DNA from: JBHICC01 sp046759385 | GTDB lineage: Bacteria; Pseudomonadota; Gammaproteobacteria; Acidiferrobacterales; SPGG2 | NCBI GenBank assembly: GCA_046759385.1 | Contig: JBHICC010000002.1 | Coordinates: forward strand, 45,918 to 109,917 | Reading direction: 5' to 3' | DNA: 64,000 bases | Part shown: piece after piece, positions 1 to 8,112 of the stretch | Layout of the letters: each line of letters begins with the position of its first letter | Position numbering within the stretch: the stretch's first letter is position 1 | Translations under genes and position numbers: made by a program | The notes under the pieces: model-generated | Seen by the model: the letters and a program-made list of their open reading frames with translations, nothing else | Database searches by the model: none | Told to the model about the DNA's origin: nothing

Positions 1-1295
1 GTCATTTCGCCGGTTTCCAGGTCACGAATCTCACCGACCATGATGATGTCGGGGTCCTGGCGCAATAATGCCCGCACCCCCTCAGCAAACCCCAAGCCGA
101 TATTCTGCTGTACTTGCATCTGATTAAAACTCGCTTCAACCATCTCAATCGGATCTTCGACCGTGCAAACGTTCACTTCGGTTCGCGCGAGCTGCTTGAG
201 TGTCGAGTAAAGCGTCGTTGTCTTGCCGGAGCCTGTTGGGCCTGTCACAAGGACGATCCCGTGCGGTTGCTCCACCATCGCTTCCCAGCACTTGATCTCG
301 TTTGTGCTCAGGCCGAGCTCCGTGAAGCTGCGAGCAAGTACGCTGGGGTCGAAAATCCGCATCACGAGCTTTTCGCCGAGCGCGGTTGGAATCGTTGAAA
401 GGCGCAGTTCGACCTCATTACCAACCGGCGTCTTGGTTTTGAGCCGTCCGTCTTGCGGCCGCCGCTTTTCTGCAACGTCCATGCGCCCCAGAGTTTTCAC
501 ACGACTAACGATCGCGCCCAGTACCGCTGCCGGTACCTGGTAGACGAGATGCAGCACGCCATCGATGCGGAAACGGATGTCGCTCTTGTCCCGCCGTGGC
601 TCGAGGTGGATATCACTGGCGCGCTGGTCGAACGCATACTGTAGAAGCCAGTCCACGATGTGGACGATGTGATGGTCGTCAGCATCGAGTCTGCCCGTAC
701 GGCCGAGCTCGATTAGTTGTTCGAGGTTGGTAATGACGCTGGGCTGTGCGCCTGTTTTGGGATCCAGTTTCGCGCGTCGGATCGAGCGACTAACGGTATA
801 AAACTCCGCCAGGTAACGATCGATATCAGCCGGGTTGGCAAGCACGAGGACGATTTTCTTGCGCAACACACGGCTGAGTTCATCCTGCCAATCGATGACA
901 AAGGGCTCGCAGGTCGCGATGACAACACTATCGGCGTTCACCGAGATCGGCAGGATCTTACGGCGAGCGGCGTACGCGTGTGACATCACACCCGTGCAGG
1001 CGTCAACATCCATTTTTAGGGGATCGATGCGCTGATAAGGTAGACCTACCCTATTGGCTAGCCACATAGTTAACGCCTCTAAGGTCAACCGTTCTTTTTC
1101 GTTCTTAGCGCTTCGCAGATCTTGATTGGCAATGATCGCGAGGGGATGCAAATCGCGACTCCGCTGACCGTTAGCGAGCACTTGACTTACATCATCGCGA
1201 CTTACTAACCCATCGCTAGCCAAGTCATTCAATAGATCACGCAAATTCAGCGTGCCGCTGTGTTTCTTGGCTGATCGTTGGCCCGGGTTCGGCAA
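1..1295 (-). CDS. GspE/PilB-family secretion or pilus assembly ATPase (3' end cut by window edge)
   Basis: Hexameric ATPase of the GspE/PilB superfamily, which powers pseudopilus or type IV pilus assembly from the cytoplasmic face of the inner membrane. About 431 codons lie in the window. An N-terminal T2SSE_N-like domain covers roughly residues 15-150. It is followed by the ASDIHLEP motif, QDGRL, the Walker A loop GPTGSGKTTT near codon 365, the Asp box EDPIE and the Walker B region DIIMVGEIRD. The C-terminal end lies beyond base 1. I chose a TTG start at 1295 because an AAGGGA Shine-Dalgarno precedes it and a TATAAT box sits 32 bases further upstream; the frame has no better start. Either GspE (type II secretion) or PilB/MshE is possible. 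The exeA-gspB pair at 17458-19931 mildly favours secretion, but the sequence does not decide. Confidence 0.9.
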   Translation of the reverse strand, partial: MPNPGQRSAKKHSGTLNLRDLLNDLASDGLVSRDDVSQVLANGQRSRDLHPLAIIANQDLRSAKNEKERLTLEALTMWLANRVGLPYQRIDPLKMDVDACTGVMSHAYAARRKILPISVNADSVVIATCEPFVIDWQDELSRVLRKKIVLVLANPADIDRYLAEFYTVSRSIRRAKLDPKTGAQPSVITNLEQLIELGRTGRLDADDHHIVHIVDWLLQYAFDQRASDIHLEPRRDKSDIRFRIDGVLHLVYQVPAAVLGAIVSRVKTLGRMDVAEKRRPQDGRLKTKTPVGNEVELRLSTIPTALGEKLVMRIFDPSVLARSFTELGLSTNEIKCWEAMVEQPHGIVLVTGPTGSGKTTTLYSTLKQLARTEVNVCTVEDPIEMVEASFNQMQVQQNIGLGFAEGVRALLRQDPDIIMVGEIRDLETGEM

Positions 1296-1326
1296 CTTCT
1301 TTCCCTTGTGGCGGAGAGCTAACGGG

Positions 1327-1332
1327 ATTATA
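1327..1332 (-). promoter_or_regulatory. -10 box of the GspE-family gene
   Basis: Perfect TATAAT read on the minus strand, about 30 bases before the proposed TTG start. No convincing -35 is seen at 17 bases; the best is TTCAGA at 19 bases. Confidence 0.5.
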
Positions 1333-1437
1333 GCGCCGTCCGATTTTTGGGTCTGAATCTCCTGGCGAGTGGTGCAAAGCAGGTGTCAAGTACCCCTCGT
1401 GTGTGGAATATTGAATCGAGGTACCATCCCAGAGCAC

Positions 1438-2460
1438 ATGCGAGCGGCCTACCTGATCGAACCCGGAAAGATCAAAATTCGTGAGGTCCCCGAACCTACG
1501 CCGGGGCCGGGCGAGCTCGTGATTCGGGTTGAATGCGCGCTTACCTGCGGAACAGATCTAAAGGCGTATCAACGCGGTCACCCGCTGATACCGATGCCGG
1601 GGCCATTCGGTCATCAATATGCCGGGTCGCTTTCGTCCGTTGGCGAGGGTGTCTCTGAGTTCGAAGCTGACATGCCAATATGGGGCGTGCACAGTGGTCC
1701 TTGCGGCGAATGTCAGTATTGTCGAAAGACGCGTTACAACCTCTGCCCGTATCTGCAGCAGCAGATGGCGTTCGGTGCGTTTGGACAGTTCCTCCGTCTG
1801 CCCGCGCGGGTGGCGCGACACAATGTTTTGCCGCGCCCCGTTGGTATGCCGGCGGAGCGTGCGGCCTTTCTCGAGCCCGTCAGCTGTGTGGTGCACGCGC
1901 TGGCGCAGATCGACTGGCGCGGCGTCGAGCGCGTGCTGCTCATCGGTTTGGGCTCTATGGGCCTTCTGTTTTGCCAGCTCTTGCCGCAGGTCACGAAAGC
2001 CAAGGTGGTGGCGATCGGACGCAACGCACAGCGGGTCGCGATGGCGCGTGGTGGTGCACTTGAACAAGTCATTGAGGTGACCAGCGGCGGTGTAAATGGG
2101 ACGATTAGTGACGCTGGTCCTTTTGACTGCGTGATCGAATGCACCGGGCGCGAAGACGGTTGGCGTAGCGCCTTCGAGTGGGTCATGCCAGGCGGACAGG
2201 TACTGTTTTTCGGTGGGCTACCGGGAAATACAACCTTTTCGATCGATACTTATAAGTTACATTATCAAGAACTGCGCCTCCTCGGCGCGTTTCATTTTGG
2301 CCCAACCGACGTGCGTAACGCCGCCCAACTTCTCGAGCAAGGGAGCTTGCGTGTGGCCGATCTCATAAGCGGTCGGCTGCCCCTCGACCAACTCGATGTC
2401 GGCCTTCAGCAAATGGAGGCAGGGTCGGGGATCAAGTATGCTATTGATCCATGGGCCTAG
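1438..2460 (+). CDS. Zinc-dependent medium-chain dehydrogenase (first of pair)
   Basis: MDR-superfamily NAD(P)-dependent alcohol/polyol dehydrogenase, 340 residues. An N-terminal GroES-like domain carries the catalytic zinc Cys in LTCGTDLKAY and His in FGHQYAG. A structural-zinc set follows (CGECQYCRKTRYNLC), and the Rossmann fold has GLGSMGLLF. An in-frame start exists at 1369, but the family N-terminus (MRAAYLIEPGKI) begins at 1438, so I use that. It is followed after 35 bases by a second MDR gene and then a cupin, with a TetR gene downstream, which suggests one catabolic or detoxification operon. The substrate cannot be read from the sequence; threonine, sorbitol and other polyol dehydrogenases share this architecture. 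Confidence 0.85.
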   Translation: MRAAYLIEPGKIKIREVPEPTPGPGELVIRVECALTCGTDLKAYQRGHPLIPMPGPFGHQYAGSLSSVGEGVSEFEADMPIWGVHSGPCGECQYCRKTRYNLCPYLQQQMAFGAFGQFLRLPARVARHNVLPRPVGMPAERAAFLEPVSCVVHALAQIDWRGVERVLLIGLGSMGLLFCQLLPQVTKAKVVAIGRNAQRVAMARGGALEQVIEVTSGGVNGTISDAGPFDCVIECTGREDGWRSAFEWVMPGGQVLFFGGLPGNTTFSIDTYKLHYQELRLLGAFHFGPTDVRNAAQLLEQGSLRVADLISGRLPLDQLDVGLQQMEAGSGIKYAIDPWA

Positions 2461-2495
2461 CACGCACACCCGAGGCTAGCAATCAGACCAGTCCT

Positions 2496-3524
2496 ATGCG
2501 TCAAGCGGTGATTCGTAGTGCCACAGCCTTCGAAGTCATCGCTGTATCTAAACCAACCCTGCAGTCGCAAGATGAGCTGTTGTTGCGAACCGCCGCCTGC
2601 GGTATCTGCTCAGGCGACCTGATGGGGTGGTATCTCGAGCGCAAGGTGAATACCGTGCTCGGGCACGAGGTAGTCGGCTATGCCGACGAGGTCGGCTCAG
2701 GACTCCCTCATTTGCAGCGCGGGCAACTGGTGTTTGTGCATCATCACGCGCCTTGCATGGCGTGCCGCTTCTGCCGCACGGGCAATCATGTCCACTGTGA
2801 GACCTGGCGTAAGAGCCGACTCGATCCGGGTGGGATGGCGGAGTACATTCGCGTGCCGGCGGTAAACGCGCGCGAGGATGCATTTGCGATTGACGATCTC
2901 ATGCCGGAGGTTGGCGCGTTCATCGAGCCATTAGCCTGCTCGGTAAAGGCGTTGGCACGCCTAGGTGAGCGTCCCAGGCAGCATGGTGTCATTGTCGGCT
3001 GCGGGGTCATGGGTCTGCTAAATATCGCCGCTGCGAGAGCCAGTGGTACCGAACTCGTGTGGGCGGTGGAGCCCGATCCGCTGCGCCGCGAGTTCGCGCG
3101 CGAGTTTGGTGCCGACGCGGTGTTCACCCCAGGTGAACTCGGACGGCGGGTGGGTTCATCCGCATTCGAGGGCGCCGATTACGTCATCGTCGGGCCGGGT
3201 AGCCCGGGGGTGATCGTAGAGTCATTGGCTTACGTCAGGAACGGCGGCATTGTTGTGCTATTTACGCCGACGTCGAGCGATGCACGGACAGCGCTAGATT
3301 TTTGCGATCTGTACTTTCGTGAGGTCAGTCTGGTGCCTTCGTACTCCTGTGGACCGGCGGATACGCGGCGTGCGTATGAGTTATTGCGTACCGGCGTCGT
3401 TAACGTCTCGCCGTTGGTCACGCACCGATTTCGGATCGACCAAATCCAGCAGGCCTATGAGACAGCAAAGCGGGGCGGACCTGCACTCAAGGTGCTGGTG
3501 GTTTTCGAGGACGGACCGCCGTGA
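2496..3524 (+). CDS. Zinc-dependent medium-chain dehydrogenase (second of pair)
   Basis: Second MDR dehydrogenase, 342 residues. The catalytic zinc motif is ACGICSGDL with LGHEVVG. The structural-zinc cysteines lie in CMACRFCRTGNHVHC, and the dinucleotide fold has VGCGVMGLL. An upstream ATG at 2451 overlaps the preceding stop, but the conserved N-terminus (MRQAVIRS) starts at 2496. The stop overlaps the GTG of the cupin gene. Two non-identical MDR enzymes side by side suggest sequential oxidation or reduction of related substrates, or a heteromeric enzyme. This is inference from context only. Confidence 0.85.
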   Translation: MRQAVIRSATAFEVIAVSKPTLQSQDELLLRTAACGICSGDLMGWYLERKVNTVLGHEVVGYADEVGSGLPHLQRGQLVFVHHHAPCMACRFCRTGNHVHCETWRKSRLDPGGMAEYIRVPAVNAREDAFAIDDLMPEVGAFIEPLACSVKALARLGERPRQHGVIVGCGVMGLLNIAAARASGTELVWAVEPDPLRREFAREFGADAVFTPGELGRRVGSSAFEGADYVIVGPGSPGVIVESLAYVRNGGIVVLFTPTSSDARTALDFCDLYFREVSLVPSYSCGPADTRRAYELLRTGVVNVSPLVTHRFRIDQIQQAYETAKRGGPALKVLVVFEDGPP

Positions 3525-3982
3525 CGCAGCACGAAGCTAAAGCCAAGCACGTTAGCCCAAGTCGCGTTCTTAAGTACGAGAACGGCTTTACGTGGCAGGA
3601 CGCGGTGCGCAAGATTTACAAGGATGAGCCCGGAAGTTGGCAAGGGGTGACGCGAACGGCCCTGATCGGTAGCTCCGATGAAACCCCAACGCCCTTCCAC
3701 CTGCGTTATTTCGAGGTGGAAGTCGGTGGGTTCTCAAGTCTGGAAAAACACCAGCACGAGCATATCGTAGTGCTGATACGCGGGCGTGGCGAAGTGGTGC
3801 TCGGAGACTATACGCATCCGCTGTCGTTCGGTGATGTCGTTTACATCGCCCCGTGGGAAATACATCAGTTCAGAAACGCCCTAGGGCCCGAACCGCTCGG
3901 ATTTCTGTGTATGGTGCCGGCTGAACGTGACCACCCCGTGTTGGTGACGGCCGAGAAGCCAAGGCACACCCCCACCGAGTGA
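3521..3982 (+). CDS. Cupin-domain protein
   Basis: Single-domain cupin of 153 residues. Cupin motif 1 is visible as KHQHEHIVVLIRGRG (HxH...), and motif 2 as YIAPWEIHQFRNA. The GTG start overlaps the stop of the preceding dehydrogenase (GTGA), so it is translationally coupled to that pair. Small cupins in dehydrogenase operons can be sugar or keto-acid isomerases, dioxygenases or binding proteins. The metal ligands His, His and a later His are present, so it is probably catalytically competent. No specific activity can be assigned. Confidence 0.8.
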   Translation: MTQHEAKAKHVSPSRVLKYENGFTWQDAVRKIYKDEPGSWQGVTRTALIGSSDETPTPFHLRYFEVEVGGFSSLEKHQHEHIVVLIRGRGEVVLGDYTHPLSFGDVVYIAPWEIHQFRNALGPEPLGFLCMVPAERDHPVLVTAEKPRHTPTE

Positions 3983-4080
3983 TCCCGAGAGCGGCGCCAA
4001 GGTTGGCGCTGCACCTGGCGCCTGAGCCACCACGCCGCTTGATGCTGAAAGAACTTTATGTGCACAACACATCGAACTTT

Positions 4081-4095
4081 TTGAACGATGTTCAA
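4081..4095. promoter_or_regulatory. Candidate TetR operator palindrome
   Basis: Perfect inverted repeat TTGAACGATGTTCAA (6-base arms, 3-base centre), about 23 bases before the TetR start and 99 bases after the cupin gene. This is typical of an autoregulatory TetR operator. Confidence 0.5.
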
Positions 4096-4117
4096 TACCC
4101 GACTAGACTTTATGCCC

Positions 4118-4750
4118 ATGGGACGACGCAGCGACCACAGTCGTGAGGAAATCCGCGAAATGGCGCTGATCGTCGCCGAACGCATCGTGCGGCGCGAAGG
4201 CTATGCTGGCTTGAGCGCCCGCAAGGTGGCCAAACCGATGGGCTACACGGTAGGCACCTTGTACCTGGTGTTCAAGAATCTCGATGATCTGATCCTGCAC
4301 GTTAATGCGCGCACCCTAGATAGCCTCCACGCGACGACGACGCAGGCCTTCGAGAAAACGCAAGACCCCCAGGACCGCGTCATCGCGATCGCTAGGGCCT
4401 ATATCGACTTTGCCGCAAAAAACACCCACCGCTGGAGCATGCTTTTCGAGCATCGACAGCCGCAAGGTGAACAACGCCCACCCTGGTACGACGAGAAAGT
4501 CGCTCGCAGCCTTGCTCTCGTTGAAAAAGCGTTGACGCCGCTCGCACAGCATCGTTCCGCAAACGAGATCAAACAGGCCGCGCGCACACTATGGGGGGGT
4601 GTTCACGGTATTTGCATCCTTGCGCTCTCACAGAAGCTCGATACCGCCGACGCTAACTCAGTGCGGGTTCTCGTGGAGTCACTCGTGGACAATTACTTGC
4701 GCGGATTCACTGCTGCAAACGTCCATGCGGCCACACCTACCAACACGTAG
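4118..4750 (+). CDS. TetR/AcrR-family transcriptional regulator
   Basis: Transcriptional repressor of 210 residues with an N-terminal helix-turn-helix (GYAGLSARKVAKPMGYTVGT then LYLVFKNLDDL). Its all-alpha ligand-binding domain resembles the TetR_C_33/WHG type (FAAKNTHRWSMLFEH). Starts at 4088 and 4112 are also in frame. The ATG at 4088 lies inside the palindrome at 4081-4095, which makes it unlikely if that is the operator; the family N-terminus begins around MGRRSDHS. The probable targets are its own promoter and perhaps the dehydrogenase-cupin operon upstream. Confidence 0.85.
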   Translation: MGRRSDHSREEIREMALIVAERIVRREGYAGLSARKVAKPMGYTVGTLYLVFKNLDDLILHVNARTLDSLHATTTQAFEKTQDPQDRVIAIARAYIDFAAKNTHRWSMLFEHRQPQGEQRPPWYDEKVARSLALVEKALTPLAQHRSANEIKQAARTLWGGVHGICILALSQKLDTADANSVRVLVESLVDNYLRGFTAANVHAATPTNT

Positions 4751-4769
4751 TGTATGCCGCGTGTGTGTT

Positions 4770-6653
4770 CTATTTCCAATCCCCGCGTATGGCCAGAACC
4801 ATCTTCCGCAAACGTGCGGCGCTCGCCTGCCGGGGTGCCAGCGGTGATCCGACGACAAGGGCGATCCGGGACCAGAAGCGCCTGGGCAGGTTGCGCATGG
4901 CCGGGCCGGCCTTTCGGCTGAAGAAGCTACCCCAGAGTCCACGCAGTGCAATCGGGATCACGGGCACCGGTCGTCGCTTGATGATGCGCTCCACACCGGG
5001 GCGAAACTTGTGCAGTTCTCCGTCCTCGGTAAGCCGGCCCTCCGGGAATAAGCACACGAGCTGCCCTTGCTTTAAGGCGTCGTCGATCTGATCGAAGGCG
5101 CGCTCTAGCATCTTCGGGTCTTCCTTCGCCGGTGCGATCGGAATCGCGCGCGCCGTGCGAAAGACGAAATTCAGCAAGGGCAGTCTGAAGATGCCATGAT
5201 ACATCACAAAGCGTATCGGGCGTCGGATACAGCCGGTGATCACGAGCGCGTCGACGAAACTCACGTGATTGGAAACCAGCACTGCCGGTCCGGCGTCGGG
5301 AATGCGCTCCAGACCTTCTTTTTGCACTCGGTACATTGTGTGGATCAGCATCCACACGATGAAGCGCATCAGAAATTCCGGCACTAACGTGTAGATGTAA
5401 ATCGCAACCACCGCATTGAGTACCGCGGTAATCAAGAAAAGCTCAGGAATGCTCAATCCCGAACTCAATAGAGCAATCGCAGTAGCGGCCGACATCACCA
5501 TGAACAACGCATTGAGAATCGTATTGCCGGCGATCACACGCGCAAGGTGGCTCGGCGCGCTTCGCTGTTGCACCAGCGCGAAGAGCGGCACGATATAAAA
5601 TCCGCCGAACATCCCTAGCAAAACGATGTCCACCATCACTCGCCAGCTTCCGGGCTGTTGTACAAAAGCGGCAGCGCCGATTAGCTCACCGGTGGCCGCA
5701 CTCGGCACCGCGAAGAAAATGTCGACGCCGAAGACCGTCACACCGATGGAACCGAAGGGCACCAGGCCAATCTCGACCTTGTGACCGGACAGGCGTTCGC
5801 ACAGCAGCGAGCCGGCGCCGATTCCAATGGAAAATAACGTGATGAGAATCGTCACGACCTGCTCGTTGCCGCCCAAAGTTAGCTTGGTGTAGTTCGGGAG
5901 CTGGGCAAGGTAAGTAGCACCGATAAACCAAAACCAAGAGATGCCGAGAATTGATAGGAACACAGTGCGATTGCGGCGCGTCAACTGCAAGATACGCCAT
6001 GTCTCAGTGAGCGGGTTCCAGTTGATCTTAAGTTGCGGATCTACTGCAGGCGTGTGTGGAATGGCGCGGCTCGCTAGGTAGCCGAGCACCGCCACCGCCA
6101 CGACCGTGAGCGAAACGGAACCAACCCCTACGCCCGATAGCCCGATCAAGAGCGTGCCCGTCATCGTGCCAAATAAGATGGCGAGGTACGTACCCATCTG
6201 CACCATGCCGTTACCGCCTACTAGCTCTTCCTCGTTCAGATGTTGCGGCAGAATTCCGTACTTCGCCGGCGCGAAAAGGGTCGACTGTGCACCCATCAGG
6301 AAAAGCAACCCGATCAGCAACGGCACGCTCCGCAGGTAAAAACCCGCCGCTGCGATCACCATGATGACGATCTCGAGCAGTTTGATCAGTCGGATCAGCC
6401 TCGATTTCTCGTACTTGTCCGCCAGCTGGCCGGCGGTGGCAGCGAACAGGAAAAACGGCAAGATAAACAATCCTGCGCTTAGATTAATCAGCGTATCGGT
6501 GCTGATAGAAATAAGGTGGGCGCTATGAAAGGCGACGAGAGTGATAAGCGCATTCTTGAAGACATTGTCGTTATACGCGCCTAGGAACTGCGTCAAAAAA
6601 AACGGCCCGAAGCGCCGCTGTCTTAGCAACGCATACTGACTGTCCGACCTCAT
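4770..6653 (-). CDS. LplT-like MFS transporter fused to PlsC-type acyltransferase
   Basis: Inner-membrane fusion of 627 residues. Residues 1-410 form a twelve-helix MFS lysophospholipid-flippase domain like LplT (FFLTQFLGAYNDNVFKNA). Residues 435-620 form a PlsC/LPLAT domain with the catalytic NHVSFVD box and FPEGRLTEDGELHKF. The known role of LplT plus Aas is import and re-acylation of lysophospholipids. Enterobacterial Aas also has an acyl-ACP synthetase domain, which is missing here. Acyl donors would have to come from acyl-ACP or acyl-CoA pools, or from a separate ligase. The start at 6653 is preceded by GGAGG; the upstream in-frame extension overlaps the neighbouring promoter. It is convergent with the TetR gene. 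Confidence 0.88.
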   Translation of the reverse strand: MRSDSQYALLRQRRFGPFFLTQFLGAYNDNVFKNALITLVAFHSAHLISISTDTLINLSAGLFILPFFLFAATAGQLADKYEKSRLIRLIKLLEIVIMVIAAAGFYLRSVPLLIGLLFLMGAQSTLFAPAKYGILPQHLNEEELVGGNGMVQMGTYLAILFGTMTGTLLIGLSGVGVGSVSLTVVAVAVLGYLASRAIPHTPAVDPQLKINWNPLTETWRILQLTRRNRTVFLSILGISWFWFIGATYLAQLPNYTKLTLGGNEQVVTILITLFSIGIGAGSLLCERLSGHKVEIGLVPFGSIGVTVFGVDIFFAVPSAATGELIGAAAFVQQPGSWRVMVDIVLLGMFGGFYIVPLFALVQQRSAPSHLARVIAGNTILNALFMVMSAATAIALLSSGLSIPELFLITAVLNAVVAIYIYTLVPEFLMRFIVWMLIHTMYRVQKEGLERIPDAGPAVLVSNHVSFVDALVITGCIRRPIRFVMYHGIFRLPLLNFVFRTARAIPIAPAKEDPKMLERAFDQIDDALKQGQLVCLFPEGRLTEDGELHKFRPGVERIIKRRPVPVIPIALRGLWGSFFSRKAGPAMRNLPRRFWSRIALVVGSPLAPRQASAARLRKMVLAIRGDWK

Positions 6654-6748
6654 GCCTATGCCTCCGCGAGGCAAGCATATCAGAGGGAACGAAACACTGA
6701 CTACGGATGGCAATAGCGTTGCGCGATGGCGGGGGGGCACGGCTACGG

Positions 6749-6754
6749 TATAAT
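6749..6754 (+). promoter_or_regulatory. -10 box of the DUF4156 gene
   Basis: TATAAT in the context CGGTATAATGCG, 46 bases upstream of the start at 6800. No clear -35 is seen. Confidence 0.5.
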
Positions 6755-6799
6755 GCGCGTTCCTGCCTTTTCGATGCTTCGCGAAGTGAGGGGGATGGA

Positions 6800-7132
6800 A
6801 TGAAAAAAACTGTGATCCTGCTTGTACCAGTAGTAGCGCTTATGCTCATGGGCGCCAAATGGGTGAAGTTGACTCCCGAGGGTGAGAAAGTCCGTGTCCT
6901 CGAGGAACAAGAGGTAGGTACTTGCAAACGTCTGGGTAAGACGAACGTGCGTCTCAAGGATGATTATGTCTTCGGCATCAAGCGAAGCGAAAAGAAAGTG
7001 AAGAAGGAACTGCATATCCTCGGCCGTAATAGCGCGGCCGATATGGGTGGAGACACGATCGTCGCGGTCACCGAGCCCAAAGAAGGCGCACAGAAGTTTG
7101 CTGTCTACAAGTGTGTGAATCCGGGCGGCTAG
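6800..7132 (+). CDS. DUF4156-like small envelope protein
   Basis: Small secreted protein of 110 residues. The sequence from WVKLTPEGEKVRVLEE through GTCKRLGKT, NSAADMGGDTIV and FAVYKC matches the DUF4156 family (E. coli YjeI type), with its conserved Cys pair. A hydrophobic leader (KKTVILLVPVVALMLMGA) is present. Family members are usually lipoproteins with a lipobox Cys just before this tryptophan. Here the position reads M-G-A-K-W, so there is no lipidation Cys. The start at 6800 has a GAGGGGGA ribosome site; longer in-frame starts would place extra charged residues before the signal. Function unknown. Confidence 0.75.
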   Translation: MKKTVILLVPVVALMLMGAKWVKLTPEGEKVRVLEEQEVGTCKRLGKTNVRLKDDYVFGIKRSEKKVKKELHILGRNSAADMGGDTIVAVTEPKEGAQKFAVYKCVNPGG

Positions 7133-7419
7133 GCACGTGAGGCGTGAGCAGCAAGGGTAGTTAGGTCGTTTGCTTTATCGCCTCACCCCTCACATCTGAC
7201 CTGCAACCTGGACCGAGCGATTCACGGTGCCCTGCCTCCGAAGCGCTCTTCGATGCCTCACGCTTCGCGTTTGTTGATGAAGCTCCGCCCGGAAGTCGCC
7301 GCATCGATGCAGCATTGATTATTCTTTCCCGACAATACTCGAGGACCGCAGATTACCGCGCTAAACGATGATAGCGTATGATTTCTTGGTCGCAAGAGCA
7401 GGGTTCGGTGCGGTAGGCG
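7133..7419. repeat. Intergenic gap with an inverted repeat (7137-7144 / 7179-7186)
   Basis: Noncoding gap of 287 bases. It contains GTGAGGCG and its exact reverse complement CGCCTCAC 34 bases apart. Each arm is followed by a partial second copy (TGAG at 7145 and CCCTCAC after the second arm), and there is another CCTCACGC at about 7255. It resembles the short GTGAGGCGTGAG-type intergenic repeats seen in many proteobacteria, and may end the transcript of the upstream gene. No gene seen. Confidence 0.4.
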
Positions 7420-8086
7420 ATGTCCGTAAGGGTCGGCGTCATGGGGGAGCACGGCGTTCGTGTCGGTAAGCTGGCGCGTCAGCTCAGATTGCCGCTGGCG
7501 AGCGGCGATGATGCCGAACACTACCAGTACCTGTTAGTACGGACCCGAGAACGCCTGGAATTGCGTGATAACGTCAGCCGCCGCGCATGCGATCGGAAAA
7601 CGATCCCGAACGATCATCGATGCGACCGCGGGCCTGGGCCACGATGCTTTATTGTTAGCGCTGATGGGCTATGAGGTTACGGCTATCGAGCGCTCCCCTA
7701 TTATTGCAGCGTTGTTACGGGACGGCATCATGCGCGCGCAGGAGCAGGAAAAGCTCGCGCCTGCGCTGGGCGACCGTTTCATGTTGTTAGCGGGAGACGC
7801 GCGTAAGCTATTACCCACACTTGAGACGTGCGCGGACGTGATTTATCTTGACCCCATGTATCCGCCTAGTGCTAAGCGCTCCGCACTCCCCAAAAAAGTC
7901 ATGCGCACCCTTCGCGATATCGTCGGCGATGATGCCGACACAGGCGAGTTGCTGTCAGTTGCTTTGAAGCACGCTCAAGGTCGCGTCGTCGTGAAGCGGC
8001 CGTCCAGTGCCATGCCTATATCTACTCCCTCAACGAGCTACCGAGGCAAGATGGTGCGTTACGATGTCTATATCACCCCCGCGTGA
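7420..8086 (+). pseudogene. rsmJ: Disrupted 16S rRNA m2G1516 methyltransferase (RsmJ)
   Basis: RsmJ methylates guanine 1516 of 16S rRNA using SAM. Two frames are needed. Bases 7420 to about 7572 encode the family N-terminus (ARQLRLPLASGDDAEHYQY, then RERLELR). From about 7565 the next frame encodes the Rossmann part: IDATAGLGHDALLLA, AIERSPIIAALL, DVIYLDPMYP, RVVVKRP. Between ELR and AAAHAIG, intact RsmJ has about 30 residues, including the conserved GGxxxHRRxFGGGRG stretch. That segment is missing here and the frame shifts at the same point. The remnant from 7565 (173 residues) keeps the SAM fold but lacks the basic loop. It could be a true pseudogene or a sequencing/assembly deletion. Confidence 0.75.
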
Positions 8087-8112
8087 TATGACTGGGCAAC
8101 ACCCAGGGGCGT

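Noticed and set aside
3990..4010. Terminator hairpin GCGCCAAGGTTGGCGC after the cupin gene
   Set aside because: The loop is only two bases and there is no T-run.
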